A DNA stretch of 64,000 bases from JAOSJT01 sp035362335 (lineage in GTDB: Bacteria > Bacteroidota > Ignavibacteria > SZUA-365): positions 35,221 through 99,220 of the forward strand of contig DAOSDL010000014.1 in the NCBI GenBank assembly GCA_035362335.1, read 5' to 3'. Each line of letters begins with the position of its first letter. Position 1 is the stretch's first letter. This document shows positions 56,141 to 64,000 of this stretch, in pieces. The position numbers were made by a program, and so were the translations under genes. The notes below the pieces were generated by a model that saw only the letters and a program-made list of their open reading frames with translations, had not been told where the DNA came from and did no database searches.

Positions 56141-57367
56141 TCAGGTGAAATGCCGCGCGGCGGCTTCCATCACCTGTTCGAACGCGACCTCAACTTCCGC
56201 TTCATGCGTCGAGGTTGGTGGAAAGGGCTGCACATGCGTGTAGGGATGGGCGAAATCCACCACGTCCACCTCCACGGGGATGTCGCGAAAACTCCCTTGC
56301 AGAGTATTGAGGACTTCGCCGGGTGGAATGACCGTGTCGCGCAACAGCGCCACCGCCCGCAGACGCGGAGCCATTTCGCGAAAGCGTTGCTCGCGTCGCT
56401 CGCGCAACACGTTGTGCGTGAGCATGCTGCGAAACCACACGCCGGCCGGATGGCTGCCGCCAAAATAGTGCGCCAGGCGCGGGTCGCGGCGGAATTCCGC
56501 CTCGAGATGTTCGTTGAACAGCGCGTACATCGCGATGGTGGCTTCGCTGTCGAGAATGTAGCGCGAGGTGGGATACATGCGATCCAGTGTGGGTCCCCCG
56601 CAGAACAGAAAGAGCCGGGAGGAGGCGAGGACGCTTTCCTCGGCTGCCATCAGGAGAATTTCCGAAAGAAAGGCACCGATGGAGTAGGCGAAGAAATCCA
56701 CGCGCGCATCCGCTGACACTTCGGCGATGCCCCCGCCGCGTGCGAGGCGGATGACGGCGAGCACATCCTCGTAGGATTGCAGTCCCGACCAGAAAAAGCG
56801 CTGCGGCATTTGCGATATACGTGTGCTGATGGCCGCGTTGGCGAGCGACGATTCGGCGATGGTGGGGAAGACCGCGCGCCGTTCGGCCGACACGCGGGCC
56901 ATGCGTCGCGCGTCGGACCACGCCATGGGCGTGCGCGTCATATGGAAGGCGATGGGGAAGAGGAGCACGGCCTTGCCGGTCAACTCCACCAGACGTTTGG
57001 CCCAGGGCAGATATTTCTCCCAGCGCTTTTCGTTCAGGCCGTGCAGGAGAATGATCAGTCCATCGGCGCGTCCCGCCGCCGGCGATAGTACTGGGCAGCG
57101 AAAGCGGACATTGCTCTCCACGTCGCAGTCGGGCAGTTGCAGACTCCCATCGCTGGGCTGGAAGTGTGCGGCGCTCGCAGACCCCGCAGTCGCGTCGAAA
57201 CGCAGGCCATGTGAGACGCAGGATTGCGACGCTCCCCCTGGCAGTACCTCGGTGGCCTGAGACGCCATGTGAATCTGACGGAGATGCACGTTATCGAACG
57301 ACAGGCGTTCATCGCCTCCGGAATCCAGCAGCGACTGCAATGTGTGATAATCTCGATTGTATCCCAT
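56141..57367 (-). CDS. DUF6051-family alpha/beta-hydrolase-fold protein, paralogue 1
   Basis: 408 residues from ATG 57367 (MGYNRDYHTLQSLL), chosen because it aligns with the start of the paralogue downstream of 58703; the frame to 57433 adds unlike residues. A hydrolase fold is indicated by GLIILLHGLNEKRWEKYLPWAKRLVELTGKAVLLFPIAFHM (oxyanion-region HGLNE), VDFFAYSIGAFLSEILLM (nucleophile-elbow-like Y-S-I-G-A, Ser presumably catalytic) and, near the end, AVALLRDTVIPPGEV and VDVVDFAHPYTHVQPFP (candidate Asp and His). I recognise the pattern as DUF6051, a Bacteroidota family without known substrate. It lacks a signal peptide. It lies 112 bp after its paralogue and converges on the AraC-type regulator. 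Confidence 0.85.
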   Translation of the reverse strand: MGYNRDYHTLQSLLDSGGDERLSFDNVHLRQIHMASQATEVLPGGASQSCVSHGLRFDATAGSASAAHFQPSDGSLQLPDCDVESNVRFRCPVLSPAAGRADGLIILLHGLNEKRWEKYLPWAKRLVELTGKAVLLFPIAFHMTRTPMAWSDARRMARVSAERRAVFPTIAESSLANAAISTRISQMPQRFFWSGLQSYEDVLAVIRLARGGGIAEVSADARVDFFAYSIGAFLSEILLMAAEESVLASSRLFLFCGGPTLDRMYPTSRYILDSEATIAMYALFNEHLEAEFRRDPRLAHYFGGSHPAGVWFRSMLTHNVLRERREQRFREMAPRLRAVALLRDTVIPPGEVLNTLQGSFRDIPVEVDVVDFAHPYTHVQPFPPTSTHEAEVEVAFEQVMEAAARHFT

Positions 57368-57479
57368 GTGCGCATCCAAGCATGAAGGAAGCTGTCGGCA
57401 CAAGCTAGCGATTTTCCCGCTATGCATTGGCATGTCACTGCGCGGTGATGCCGGTTCAATGGCTGATCACGAAGAGGCG

Positions 57480-58703
57480 CTAGGCGAAATGTTCGGCGGT
57501 AAGCGTCATGACAGCGTCAAAGGCGCGCTCCACTTCCGCTTCCACCGCAGGAAGGAGAGGGAAGGGATGGACGTGTGAGTATTCATAGGGAAAATCCAGT
57601 TCCCGCATATCCACAGCAACTGCATTACCCGGGCACAGCGTAGCGCGCACGGCATCGGGCGGCATCACCTCGTCGCGGGTGAGCGCGATAGCCCGCACGC
57701 GCTGAGCGATGGGAGCGAGCATGGCGAGGCGTTCCGCAGCGCCATCATTCGCGGATAACATGCTCCGGAATGCCGCGCCGGCGGAGTGGCCTCCCGACAA
57801 CACGCCCGCCACACGTGCATCGTTGCGCATCGTCGCCTCGAAGTCGGAAATGAAGCAGCGCAGCAATGCTTCGTGAGCAGCGCTGTCGAGAATGTAGCGC
57901 GAGGTCAACGCCATGCCGTCCAACGCGGCACCTCCGCTGAAGGCCAATAGGCGGCTGTGCGCGAGCAAAGCGTCCGTATCGGCCATAAGCATGATCAAAG
58001 CGAGAAAGGCACCGATGGAGTAGCCAAAAAAGTCTACACGCAGATCGGCGGCGAGATCCGGCCAGGCGCCACTCCGCAACGCGCGTATGAAATCCCGCAC
58101 ATCCTCGTGACTTTGCACGCCCGACCACAGGAAGCGCTGCGGCAGCGCCTGTATGCGCGCGCTGAGGGCCGCGTTGGACAGTGAGGATGCGGTGATCCCT
58201 TCGTGCAGCGCGCGGCGTTCGGCCGAGAGGCGCGTCATACGCCGAGGATCGGCCCAGGCGGAGGGTGCGCGATTGAGATGAAAGGCCAGCGGAAACACCA
58301 GTACCGCACGACCCGTGAGTCCGAGCAGCCGCAGCGCCCAGGGCAGGTAGCGGTCCCAACTCCGCTCGTTCAATCCGTTGAGCAGAATAATCAGACCCCG
58401 GGGTGCGCTATCCGCTGGAAGCAGCAAGGGACAACGGAAGTGCAGGTTTTCCTCGATCAGCGCATCGGGCCGGCGCAGCGTTTCCTCGCTGCGCTCGGGC
58501 GGGATACCCGCGAGTGCGTCCCACTCCGCGACGAATTCCCCGTTGTTCTCCTCGGCGTGGCTGGCGTGACCGGGAAGAACGGAAGCCGCACGCGACTCCA
58601 TGCTGAGCCAGCGCAGCCGCAGTTCGGCGCGGTCCACATCGTGTCCCGTCGCGAGGAGATCGAGGCCATGGTTGTATTGCTCAAGAAAAGTTGTGTTCAC
58701 CAC
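57480..58703 (-). CDS. DUF6051-family alpha/beta-hydrolase-fold protein, paralogue 2
   Basis: 407 residues. The start is one of two consecutive GTG codons (58703 or 58700), with GGAG four or seven bases upstream; the second is better spaced. Shared blocks with paralogue 1: RGLIILLNGLNERSWDRYLPWALRLLGLTGRAVLVFPLAFHLNRAPSAW, LRVDFFGYSIGAFLALIMLM, LTSRYILDSAAHEALLRCF and LDFPYEYSHVHPFPLLP. Note NGLNE where the paralogue has HGLNE, so the residue next to the oxyanion hole differs. The two proteins are clearly duplicates but diverged by half or more of their residues, which suggests different substrates. A strong hairpin separates the gene from the TonB receptor upstream. Confidence 0.85.
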   Translation of the reverse strand: MVNTTFLEQYNHGLDLLATGHDVDRAELRLRWLSMESRAASVLPGHASHAEENNGEFVAEWDALAGIPPERSEETLRRPDALIEENLHFRCPLLLPADSAPRGLIILLNGLNERSWDRYLPWALRLLGLTGRAVLVFPLAFHLNRAPSAWADPRRMTRLSAERRALHEGITASSLSNAALSARIQALPQRFLWSGVQSHEDVRDFIRALRSGAWPDLAADLRVDFFGYSIGAFLALIMLMADTDALLAHSRLLAFSGGAALDGMALTSRYILDSAAHEALLRCFISDFEATMRNDARVAGVLSGGHSAGAAFRSMLSANDGAAERLAMLAPIAQRVRAIALTRDEVMPPDAVRATLCPGNAVAVDMRELDFPYEYSHVHPFPLLPAVEAEVERAFDAVMTLTAEHFA

Positions 58704-58773
58704 GGAACTCCATGTGCTTCGGCAAGCTACGGATAAGCCCGCTGCGTGCGCAAGCTTTTGGTGCAGGTAAACG

Positions 58774-58819
58774 CACGGCGCGCTCCGCCATCAAACAGCG
58801 ATGACGGAAGCGCGCCGTG
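58774..58819 (-). terminator. Terminator-like hairpin downstream of the TonB receptor gene
   Basis: CACGGCGCGCT at 58774-58784 pairs perfectly with 58809-58819 and the stem continues with mismatches, followed on the minus strand by CGTTT. A second hairpin (GCGCAGGG...CCCTGCGC, 58822-58850) stands between it and the receptor stop codon. Confidence 0.6.
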
Positions 58820-58860
58820 TTGCGCAGGGGAGGAGAGTACTCCCTGCGCGGAACATGGGG

Positions 58861-61293
58861 TCAGACGCCCACTTGCACGTCGACACCTTCGTTCTGCCTG
58901 TCCTGCCGACGGAAGTTGTTGAAATTCCAGCTCAGCGACAGATTGACCATGGGCACTTCGGGTTTGATCACGAAGGAGTTACGGAAATTGGCACCGGCGG
59001 CGGCGATGGTGTAGTAGGAGGTGCGAAGGAGATTGTTCGCCTGCAAGGTGATGGCGAGTTGCCGATCGAACAATTCCTGCCGGGCCGAAACGCTCAGGTA
59101 AAACAGAGGATCGGTTTCGCTCTGAGGATCGATATCGCGGCTGATGTACATGCCGGTGACCTGTAGCCGCGTACTCGCACTCGCGTTCACTGTAGCAGTG
59201 AGACGGGCGGTCCAACGGAACGCGTCATCCTCGAAACTCTGGCCGACGGCCATTCCTTCAATGCGTTGATGGAAGAGATTCACGTTGGGATCCAGTCGCA
59301 GCCATGCCGCCGGCCGGATACTGGCGGAAATCTCACTTCCGATCGAGGTGGAACCGCCGAAGTTCTCAAAGGTCTGAATCATTCGGCCGGTGCTGTCGGC
59401 TCGCTGCGATTGCCAACTGGAATTGGAGGCGTCTCGCAGATAGGTTTGCACGGAAACGTACACAGTGCCGAACATTTTCTGATAATTCAATTCCACCGCA
59501 TCGGTGTATTCGGGCAGAAGGCGGGGATTGCCTGATGAACTCAGGTAGCGATCGGTGTAATACGGGAAGGGATTGAGCATGTTTTCATACGGTCGGCTGA
59601 TACGGCGGCTGTAGCTCGCCTGGAACTGGTGATCTCCGAATTTTCTCGAGACACTGGCACTGGGAAACCAATCCAGTTGTTCGTAGCTGAAATCCTGTCC
59701 GAGCGTACGCTGCGTGAGAAGGCGGTCCATGTACTCGGCGCGCAAGCCGAGTTGAAATTGGGCCTCGGCTATCACGTTGGTGTAGGTGGCATAAGCCGCG
59801 TGCACGAAGTTGGTCAAATCGAAGCGATTGCTGAGCAGCGGATCGTCCACCCAGTTGACGGATTCCCAATCGAGCAGGCGGCTTTCCACATCGTAGAGGC
59901 GCGAGGAGTAGTCCGTTTGCAGACCCGCTTCAAGCGTGCTCAGCTCGGAGAATTTTTCCATGACGTTCAATTTGACGCGGTATTCATAACGGTCGAGCTG
60001 CGTTTTGAGGTAGCTCGTCACGGGTTCGGGATCGCGAGCGCCGAAGTTCGCATCGGTGACGGCTTCCTCGGTGTATTGCGAATACGGAGCGTCAACAGTG
60101 GTGTAGCTGCCTTCCAGAGTGATTTCGCGTTTTCCCGGAATGGGTTTGAACATGTAGGCGAGCGAGCCGGAGTAGAACTGTGCTTTCAAGTCGAAACTGT
60201 TCTGAATGCGCTGATACAGCTCCTCGCTCGGCGACACATTGTGCACATCGAAGGTGAAGGAGCGGGGTGTGCCGATATCTCCACCGCTGAGCGTGAGACT
60301 CAGCGCATGTTCGGGACTGAACTGCTGCTCGAGCCCGGCGCGCAGGTTGAGTTGTTTCCTGCGATCACGCCGACGGAGATCGGTGGTGTTGACAATGGTA
60401 CCAGTAGGAATGAAGGTGTTGCGGTCCACATCCTGCACCTGATGGTAGATAATGCTGCGGTAATCGGCTCCCACAGTGAGCTTGGTGCCGCCGCTGTTCC
60501 AGCTCAGCGAGCCATCGGTGTTGTACTTGTCGCGAGTGCCGGCACCGACGTTGACGATGGCGCTGGTGTTGTCACGCTCTTCCTGCTTCAGCACGATGTT
60601 GATGATGCCCGCGGCGCCTTCGGCCTCGTATTTCGCGGAGGGATTGGTCATCAATTCGATGCTCTCGATGGTATTGGCGGGGATGTGGCGCAAAGCATCC
60701 GAACCCTGAAAGGCACTCGGGCGGCCGTTGACGAGCACGGTGAAATTACCGCTGCCGCGCAAGGTCACGTTGTCGTTTTCATCCACGCGTACGGAAGGTT
60801 GTTCGCGCAGCACATCGATGGCGTTGCCACCTCGCGCGTGGAGGGATTGGTTGACACGAATGACTTTTTTATCGAGGTGGAATTCCTCGGGCGCGCGTTC
60901 CGCGTTCACCTGCACTTCGCCCATGTCCACGGCATTCTCTTCCAGATGGACGGTACCGAGATCGAGCTGCGTGGTTTCGCTGCTCACGGCGATTTCGCCG
61001 ATATTTTTTTTCTGATAGCCGATGAAGCTGATGGTGAGCGTGTAGCGTCCCGCAGGGACGGAGCTCAGGAGAAACTCTCCCGTTTCGCCGCTAACCGTGG
61101 CGGCGGCGAGGGAACCATCACTTTCATTTTTCAACACCACGTTCGCGTAGGCCAGTGGGCGCTTGGCTTTGGCATCCACGACAATGCCTTTGATGAATGG
61201 ACCCTTGAGTTCGCCGGCGAAGGCCGGTGCGATTTGGAAGAGGATGGCGAAAGCGGTGAGCGTGGAAAGCAGGAGGTACGAGCGAAACTTCAT
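58861..61293 (-). CDS. TonB-dependent receptor of the OMP_b-brl_3 type
   Basis: 810 residues from ATG 61293 (signal peptide ending APAFAG). It has a carboxypeptidase-regulatory-like module (KGIVVDAKAKRPLAYANVVL ... YTLTISFIGYQKK, about 32-115), a plug (KKVIRVNQSLHARGGNAIDVLREQPSVRVDENDNVTLRG, VLVNGRPSAFQGSDALRHIPANTIESIELMTNPSAKYEAEGAAGIINIVLK, about 135-235) and a large barrel. The NPSAKYEAEGAAGIINI signature and barrel spacing fit the outer membrane beta-barrel family PF14905 as recalled. The C-terminus is not the usual terminal Phe: it ends VDVQVGV after a short polar extension. It is divergent from the protease gene, with 247 bp between them. No SusD-like or transporter partner is adjacent, so the substrate is unknown. 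Confidence 0.93.
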   Translation of the reverse strand: MKFRSYLLLSTLTAFAILFQIAPAFAGELKGPFIKGIVVDAKAKRPLAYANVVLKNESDGSLAAATVSGETGEFLLSSVPAGRYTLTISFIGYQKKNIGEIAVSSETTQLDLGTVHLEENAVDMGEVQVNAERAPEEFHLDKKVIRVNQSLHARGGNAIDVLREQPSVRVDENDNVTLRGSGNFTVLVNGRPSAFQGSDALRHIPANTIESIELMTNPSAKYEAEGAAGIINIVLKQEERDNTSAIVNVGAGTRDKYNTDGSLSWNSGGTKLTVGADYRSIIYHQVQDVDRNTFIPTGTIVNTTDLRRRDRRKQLNLRAGLEQQFSPEHALSLTLSGGDIGTPRSFTFDVHNVSPSEELYQRIQNSFDLKAQFYSGSLAYMFKPIPGKREITLEGSYTTVDAPYSQYTEEAVTDANFGARDPEPVTSYLKTQLDRYEYRVKLNVMEKFSELSTLEAGLQTDYSSRLYDVESRLLDWESVNWVDDPLLSNRFDLTNFVHAAYATYTNVIAEAQFQLGLRAEYMDRLLTQRTLGQDFSYEQLDWFPSASVSRKFGDHQFQASYSRRISRPYENMLNPFPYYTDRYLSSSGNPRLLPEYTDAVELNYQKMFGTVYVSVQTYLRDASNSSWQSQRADSTGRMIQTFENFGGSTSIGSEISASIRPAAWLRLDPNVNLFHQRIEGMAVGQSFEDDAFRWTARLTATVNASASTRLQVTGMYISRDIDPQSETDPLFYLSVSARQELFDRQLAITLQANNLLRTSYYTIAAAGANFRNSFVIKPEVPMVNLSLSWNFNNFRRQDRQNEGVDVQVGV

Positions 61294-61540
61294 GATAAAT
61301 CCATCAACTGTGGCGATAGCACGCATACGAGTCCACAGTGTCCGAGTTGCAGAAGCCTGCGATATTTCCGTGGCAGGTGTTCGCCCGGGTGAATGATGGA
61401 GAATGCACCCGGATACGACGTCGTGTTGCCCCGAAATGGCCTGTCGATGCGGTTGCACAATTTTCTCATTGACCATTGCTATTTCATCAAAATTCGCCGA
61501 AATTCGTGCATAGCAACATCCACACCCCCTGGAGGTTCCC

Positions 61541-63340
61541 ATGCAAGGACGCAGTTCCCTTGTCATAGCGCTGCTGCTTGTGTTCGCGGCATGCAGCGAC
61601 AATCCCGACGCCCTGCAACCCACGGCACCCGGAGCTGCCGCGATCGAGAAAGGCGCCACGGATCAACCCGACGTACGCGGGCGCTACATCGTCGTGTTTC
61701 ACGATGCCGTATCCGACGTGGACGGAACCATCGATCGCCTGGTGCGCGACAGCGGCGCGCGTGTGCATTACCGGTATCATCACGCGTTGAAGGGCTTCGC
61801 CGCCACCATCCCCGCGCCAGCCTTGGAAGGGATTCGACGCAATCCCATGGTCGCATTTGTTGAAGCCGATGCGATTGTTACGAAGAACAACCAGAGTAAT
61901 CCACCGAGTTGGGGGCTCGATCGCATTGATCAGCGTACTCTGCCGCTGGACTTTCTTTACAGTTATCAAAACACCGGCAGCGGCGTGCGCGTGTACATCA
62001 TCGACACGGGCATCCGTTTCTCGCATCAGGAATTCGGCGGTCGCGCGGTCAGCGGTTACGATTTCGTGGACAACGATGCCGACGCATCCGACTGTGACGG
62101 TCATGGTACGCATGTGGCGGGAACCGTCGGCGGCGCGAGTGTGGGAGTGGCCAAAGGTGCCACGATGGTGGCGGTGCGTGTGTTGAACTGCAACGGCAGC
62201 GGGACGGTCAGCGGAGTCGTGGCTGGAATCAACTGGGTTGCGGCGAATCACATCTCACCCGCCGTGGCCAACATGTCGTTGGGCGGAGGAAACTCCTCCA
62301 GCATTGTCACCGCTGTGGAAAACGCGATTGCCGCTGGTGTGACCTTTGTGGTGTCTGCGGGCAACAGCAACGCAAACGCCTGCAATTACTCTCCTGCCAA
62401 CGCTCCGAGTGCCATCACCGTCGGGGCAAGCACGAGCGGCGATGTGCGTTCATGGTTCTCGAACTATGGAAGCTGCGTGGATATTTTCGCGCCCGGTTCG
62501 AGCATTTACAGCAGCACGAACGATGCGAACAACAGCTACGATTCATGGGATGGAACCTCCATGGCATCGCCGCATGTGGCGGGTGTGGCAGCGTTGTTCC
62601 TCCAGACCAACACCACCGCGACACCGACGCAGGTGAGCAATGCGATTCTCGGCAATGCCACGGCCGGTGTGCTGAGCAGCCTTGGTACAGGCTCGCCGAA
62701 TTTGCTGCTGTACAGCCTGATCACCGGTCCGGTCACGCCGCCACCATCCGCGCCCACAGGGTTATCCGCGACGGCAACGAGTTCCTCCGCCATCGCGTTG
62801 AGCTGGACTGATAACGCGAACGATGAAACGGGTTTCAAGATCGAGCGCAGTTCGAATGGCGGGACCACGTGGTCACTGCTTGTCACGCTGGGAGCGAATG
62901 TGACGACATACAGCAACACCGGTCTTCCCTCGGGCAGCACGTACGCGTACCGGGTGTATGCTTACAACAGCAACGGCAACAGTGCATACAGCAACACCGC
63001 CAGCGCGACGACGCAGAGCACTCTTGTGGCGGTGCATGTGGGTGCGCTCAGTGGATACACCACGGGCAACAGTAACAACTGGTATGGCAAGCTGTTGGTG
63101 ACCGTACACAACTCCTCGCATTCGCCGGTGTCGGGTGTCACGGTCACTGGCAATCTCGGCGGACGCACTGTGAGCGGAGTGACCAACTCCTCCGGGCAGG
63201 TCACACTCTCCACTGCGCGTCTTCGCAGCAATACGGCGAGTGTTTCCATGAGTGTGACCAGCCTGAGTGGCAGTGGCTTCAGTTACAATAGTGGTGCGAA
63301 CGATGTACCTTCGCTTTCGGTGACGGTGAATCGTCCATAG
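61541..63340 (+). CDS. Subtilisin-like (S8, proteinase-K type) secreted protease with FN3 domain
   Basis: 599 residues; ATG 61541 has a textbook GGAGGTTCCC ribosome site. A lipoprotein-like signal (LLLVFAACSDNPD) precedes an inhibitor_I9 propeptide (RYIVVFHDAVSDVDGTIDRL to AFVEADAIV, about 48-113). The catalytic triad is complete: D155 in VYIIDTGI, H188 in CDGHGTHVAGT and S340 in WDGTSMASPHVAG, with oxyanion N275 in VSAGNSNAN. Paired cysteines and the sequence around them fit the proteinase-K branch. After residue ~395 come a fibronectin-III module (PSAPTGLSATATSSSAIALSWTDNANDETGFKIERS) and a last beta domain of about 105 residues resembling invasin/bacterial-Ig-like folds. No type IX sorting motif is visible, so it may be lipid-anchored at the outer membrane. 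A strong terminator follows. Confidence 0.94.
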   Translation: MQGRSSLVIALLLVFAACSDNPDALQPTAPGAAAIEKGATDQPDVRGRYIVVFHDAVSDVDGTIDRLVRDSGARVHYRYHHALKGFAATIPAPALEGIRRNPMVAFVEADAIVTKNNQSNPPSWGLDRIDQRTLPLDFLYSYQNTGSGVRVYIIDTGIRFSHQEFGGRAVSGYDFVDNDADASDCDGHGTHVAGTVGGASVGVAKGATMVAVRVLNCNGSGTVSGVVAGINWVAANHISPAVANMSLGGGNSSSIVTAVENAIAAGVTFVVSAGNSNANACNYSPANAPSAITVGASTSGDVRSWFSNYGSCVDIFAPGSSIYSSTNDANNSYDSWDGTSMASPHVAGVAALFLQTNTTATPTQVSNAILGNATAGVLSSLGTGSPNLLLYSLITGPVTPPPSAPTGLSATATSSSAIALSWTDNANDETGFKIERSSNGGTTWSLLVTLGANVTTYSNTGLPSGSTYAYRVYAYNSNGNSAYSNTASATTQSTLVAVHVGALSGYTTGNSNNWYGKLLVTVHNSSHSPVSGVTVTGNLGGRTVSGVTNSSGQVTLSTARLRSNTASVSMSVTSLSGSGFSYNSGANDVPSLSVTVNRP

Positions 63341-63381
63341 AGTATCGAGCATTTCCGTCGAGGACGAGAAGCCTTGAGCAG

Positions 63382-63423
63382 GCGTGGGACGCGGGGGTCA
63401 ACTTCGCGTCCCACGCTGTTTTT
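63382..63423 (+). terminator. Intrinsic terminator of the protease gene
   Basis: GCGTGGGACGCG (63382-63393) pairs perfectly with CGCGTCCCACGC (63405-63416), followed by TGTTTTT. It lies 42 bp past the protease stop codon. Confidence 0.85.
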
Positions 63424-63515
63424 GCTGAATAATCCTCAGGCTTTCCGCCAGATCTTGGACCACGTCTCCGGACACGGTGTGCAGGCGGTTGGTGTATTCA
63501 CAGTCGTTCATATGG

Positions 63516-63848
63516 CTTCGTCACACCCGGGAGACTGAAAATGGTGCAGGTGCCTTGATTACTGTCGGAGCGGATCGGCAGAGTTTTAAAACCACAGATT
63601 GCACAGATTTCACGCAGATTAGCACAGATGAATCGTGGAAGTCCACGAGGATCCGAGCAAATGGACTGCAGGGAACAACGCTAACGCCCGCTGTCAGCAG
63701 CGACGCGGATCGGTGTACATCGCCTGCGGTGGCGGCGGGGAGTACGGGTTGGCTCCAGACGACTGTCAAACTTTACTCTTCACTCTTTACTCAACTCCTC
63801 ACCGTGCAGATGAGCATGATGCAGGCAGCGGGACTACTTTCAGAGCAG
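63516..63848 (+). repeat. Dispersed repeat family A, copy 2
   Basis: Same orientation as the copy at 54525-54860 and similar over its whole length, including the ACCACAGATTGCACAGATTTCACGCAG tract, the TGCGGTGGCGGCGGGGAGTACGGG segment, the ACTTTACTCTTCACTCTTTACTC tract and the GATGAGCATGATGCAGGCAGCG end. The region between the protease terminator (63423) and 64000 contains this copy and the short repeats after it; no gene is supported. Confidence 0.88.
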
Positions 63849-64000
63849 AATAGCCACGGTTGCGGGATCCGTGCACATGCAAGGCCAGGGTGCTGGAGGT
63901 ATTCAGTGAATAGCCAAGGTTGGGACATCGGAATTTGCTTTGTGACATCGGCTGAGATATTCAATGAATTGCCAAGGTGGGGCCTCGGGTTTCGCCCGGT
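63847..64000 (+). repeat. Short tandem-like repeats at the right edge
   Basis: Three related words occur about 60 bp apart: GAATAGCCACGGTTGCGGGA, GAATAGCCAAGGTTGGGACA and GAATTGCCAAGGTGGGGCCT, the last two preceded by ATTCA(A/G)TGAA. The final one is followed by CTCGGGTTTCGCCCGGT. The array is cut by the window edge, so its full unit and length cannot be seen. Confidence 0.55.

Overview
The window looks like chromosome from a GC-rich (about 60% by eye) member of the Bacteroidota/Chlorobiota/Ignavibacteriota-Kapabacteria branch of the FCB group. The clues are a PorX-type response regulator with a PglZ domain (type IX secretion control), a CotH-like protein ending in a type IX sorting domain, a GWxTD-domain protein, DUF6051 and DUF6588-like proteins, two TonB-dependent receptors with carboxypeptidase-regulatory N-terminal modules, a Bacteroidetes-type serine palmitoyltransferase and KDO synthesis. 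Many genes carry recognisable Shine-Dalgarno sequences, unlike most classical Bacteroidetes, which favours a deep branch. No tRNA, rRNA, CRISPR array, transposase or phage gene was recognised. The lineage is an inference from gene content.

Region by region. 1-13,090 (all minus): a surface-protein block. An outer-membrane barrel-like protein, a giant 1,944-residue secreted protein and a fibronectin-III protein form a tight operon, followed by a FGE-fold lipoprotein lacking the catalytic cysteines, a CotH-like type IX substrate and the start of an arylsulfotransferase-like gene. 13,501-19,498 (plus): a 1,564-residue RecQ-like helicase overlapping a coiled-coil protein with one C-terminal membrane segment. 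This two-gene unit is the best candidate for an undescribed system. 19,777-22,429 (plus): a DUF4136-like lipoprotein, then an NSS-family sodium symporter with its 37-residue MetS-like subunit. 22,578-29,243 (minus): GWxTD protein, rimO, kdsB, a gatC gene with an internal 18-bp minisatellite, a GNAT protein and serine palmitoyltransferase. 29,763-36,857: M20 dipeptidase (+), THUMP-like methyltransferase (-), TonB-dependent receptor, exopolysaccharide sugar transferase and a small membrane protein (+). 37,215-43,560 (minus): an eight-gene run porX-tsaE-tsaB-accD-panC-panD-nucleotidyltransferase-tsaC, joining type IX control to t6A tRNA modification, fatty-acid and CoA precursor genes. 43,874-51,327: CNNM/CBS protein (+), two DUF6588-like proteins behind adk (-), rlmN (-) and a GH57 4-alpha-glucanotransferase-like enzyme (+). 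51,721-56,020 (plus): a LuxR-type regulator with a degenerate receiver, an ion transporter, a GNAT protein and an AraC/GyrI-like regulator. 56,141-63,340: two tandem DUF6051 hydrolase-fold paralogues (-), a TonB-dependent receptor (-) and a subtilisin-like protease (+).

Intergenic DNA carries two dispersed repeat families. Family A (about 335 bp) occurs at 54,525-54,860 and 63,516-63,848. Family B (about 350 bp, with 43-bp subrepeats) occurs at 31,213-31,562, inverted at 36,864-37,207, and truncated near 44,985-45,183. A third short repeat runs off the right edge. Several intrinsic-terminator-like hairpins separate the transcription units.
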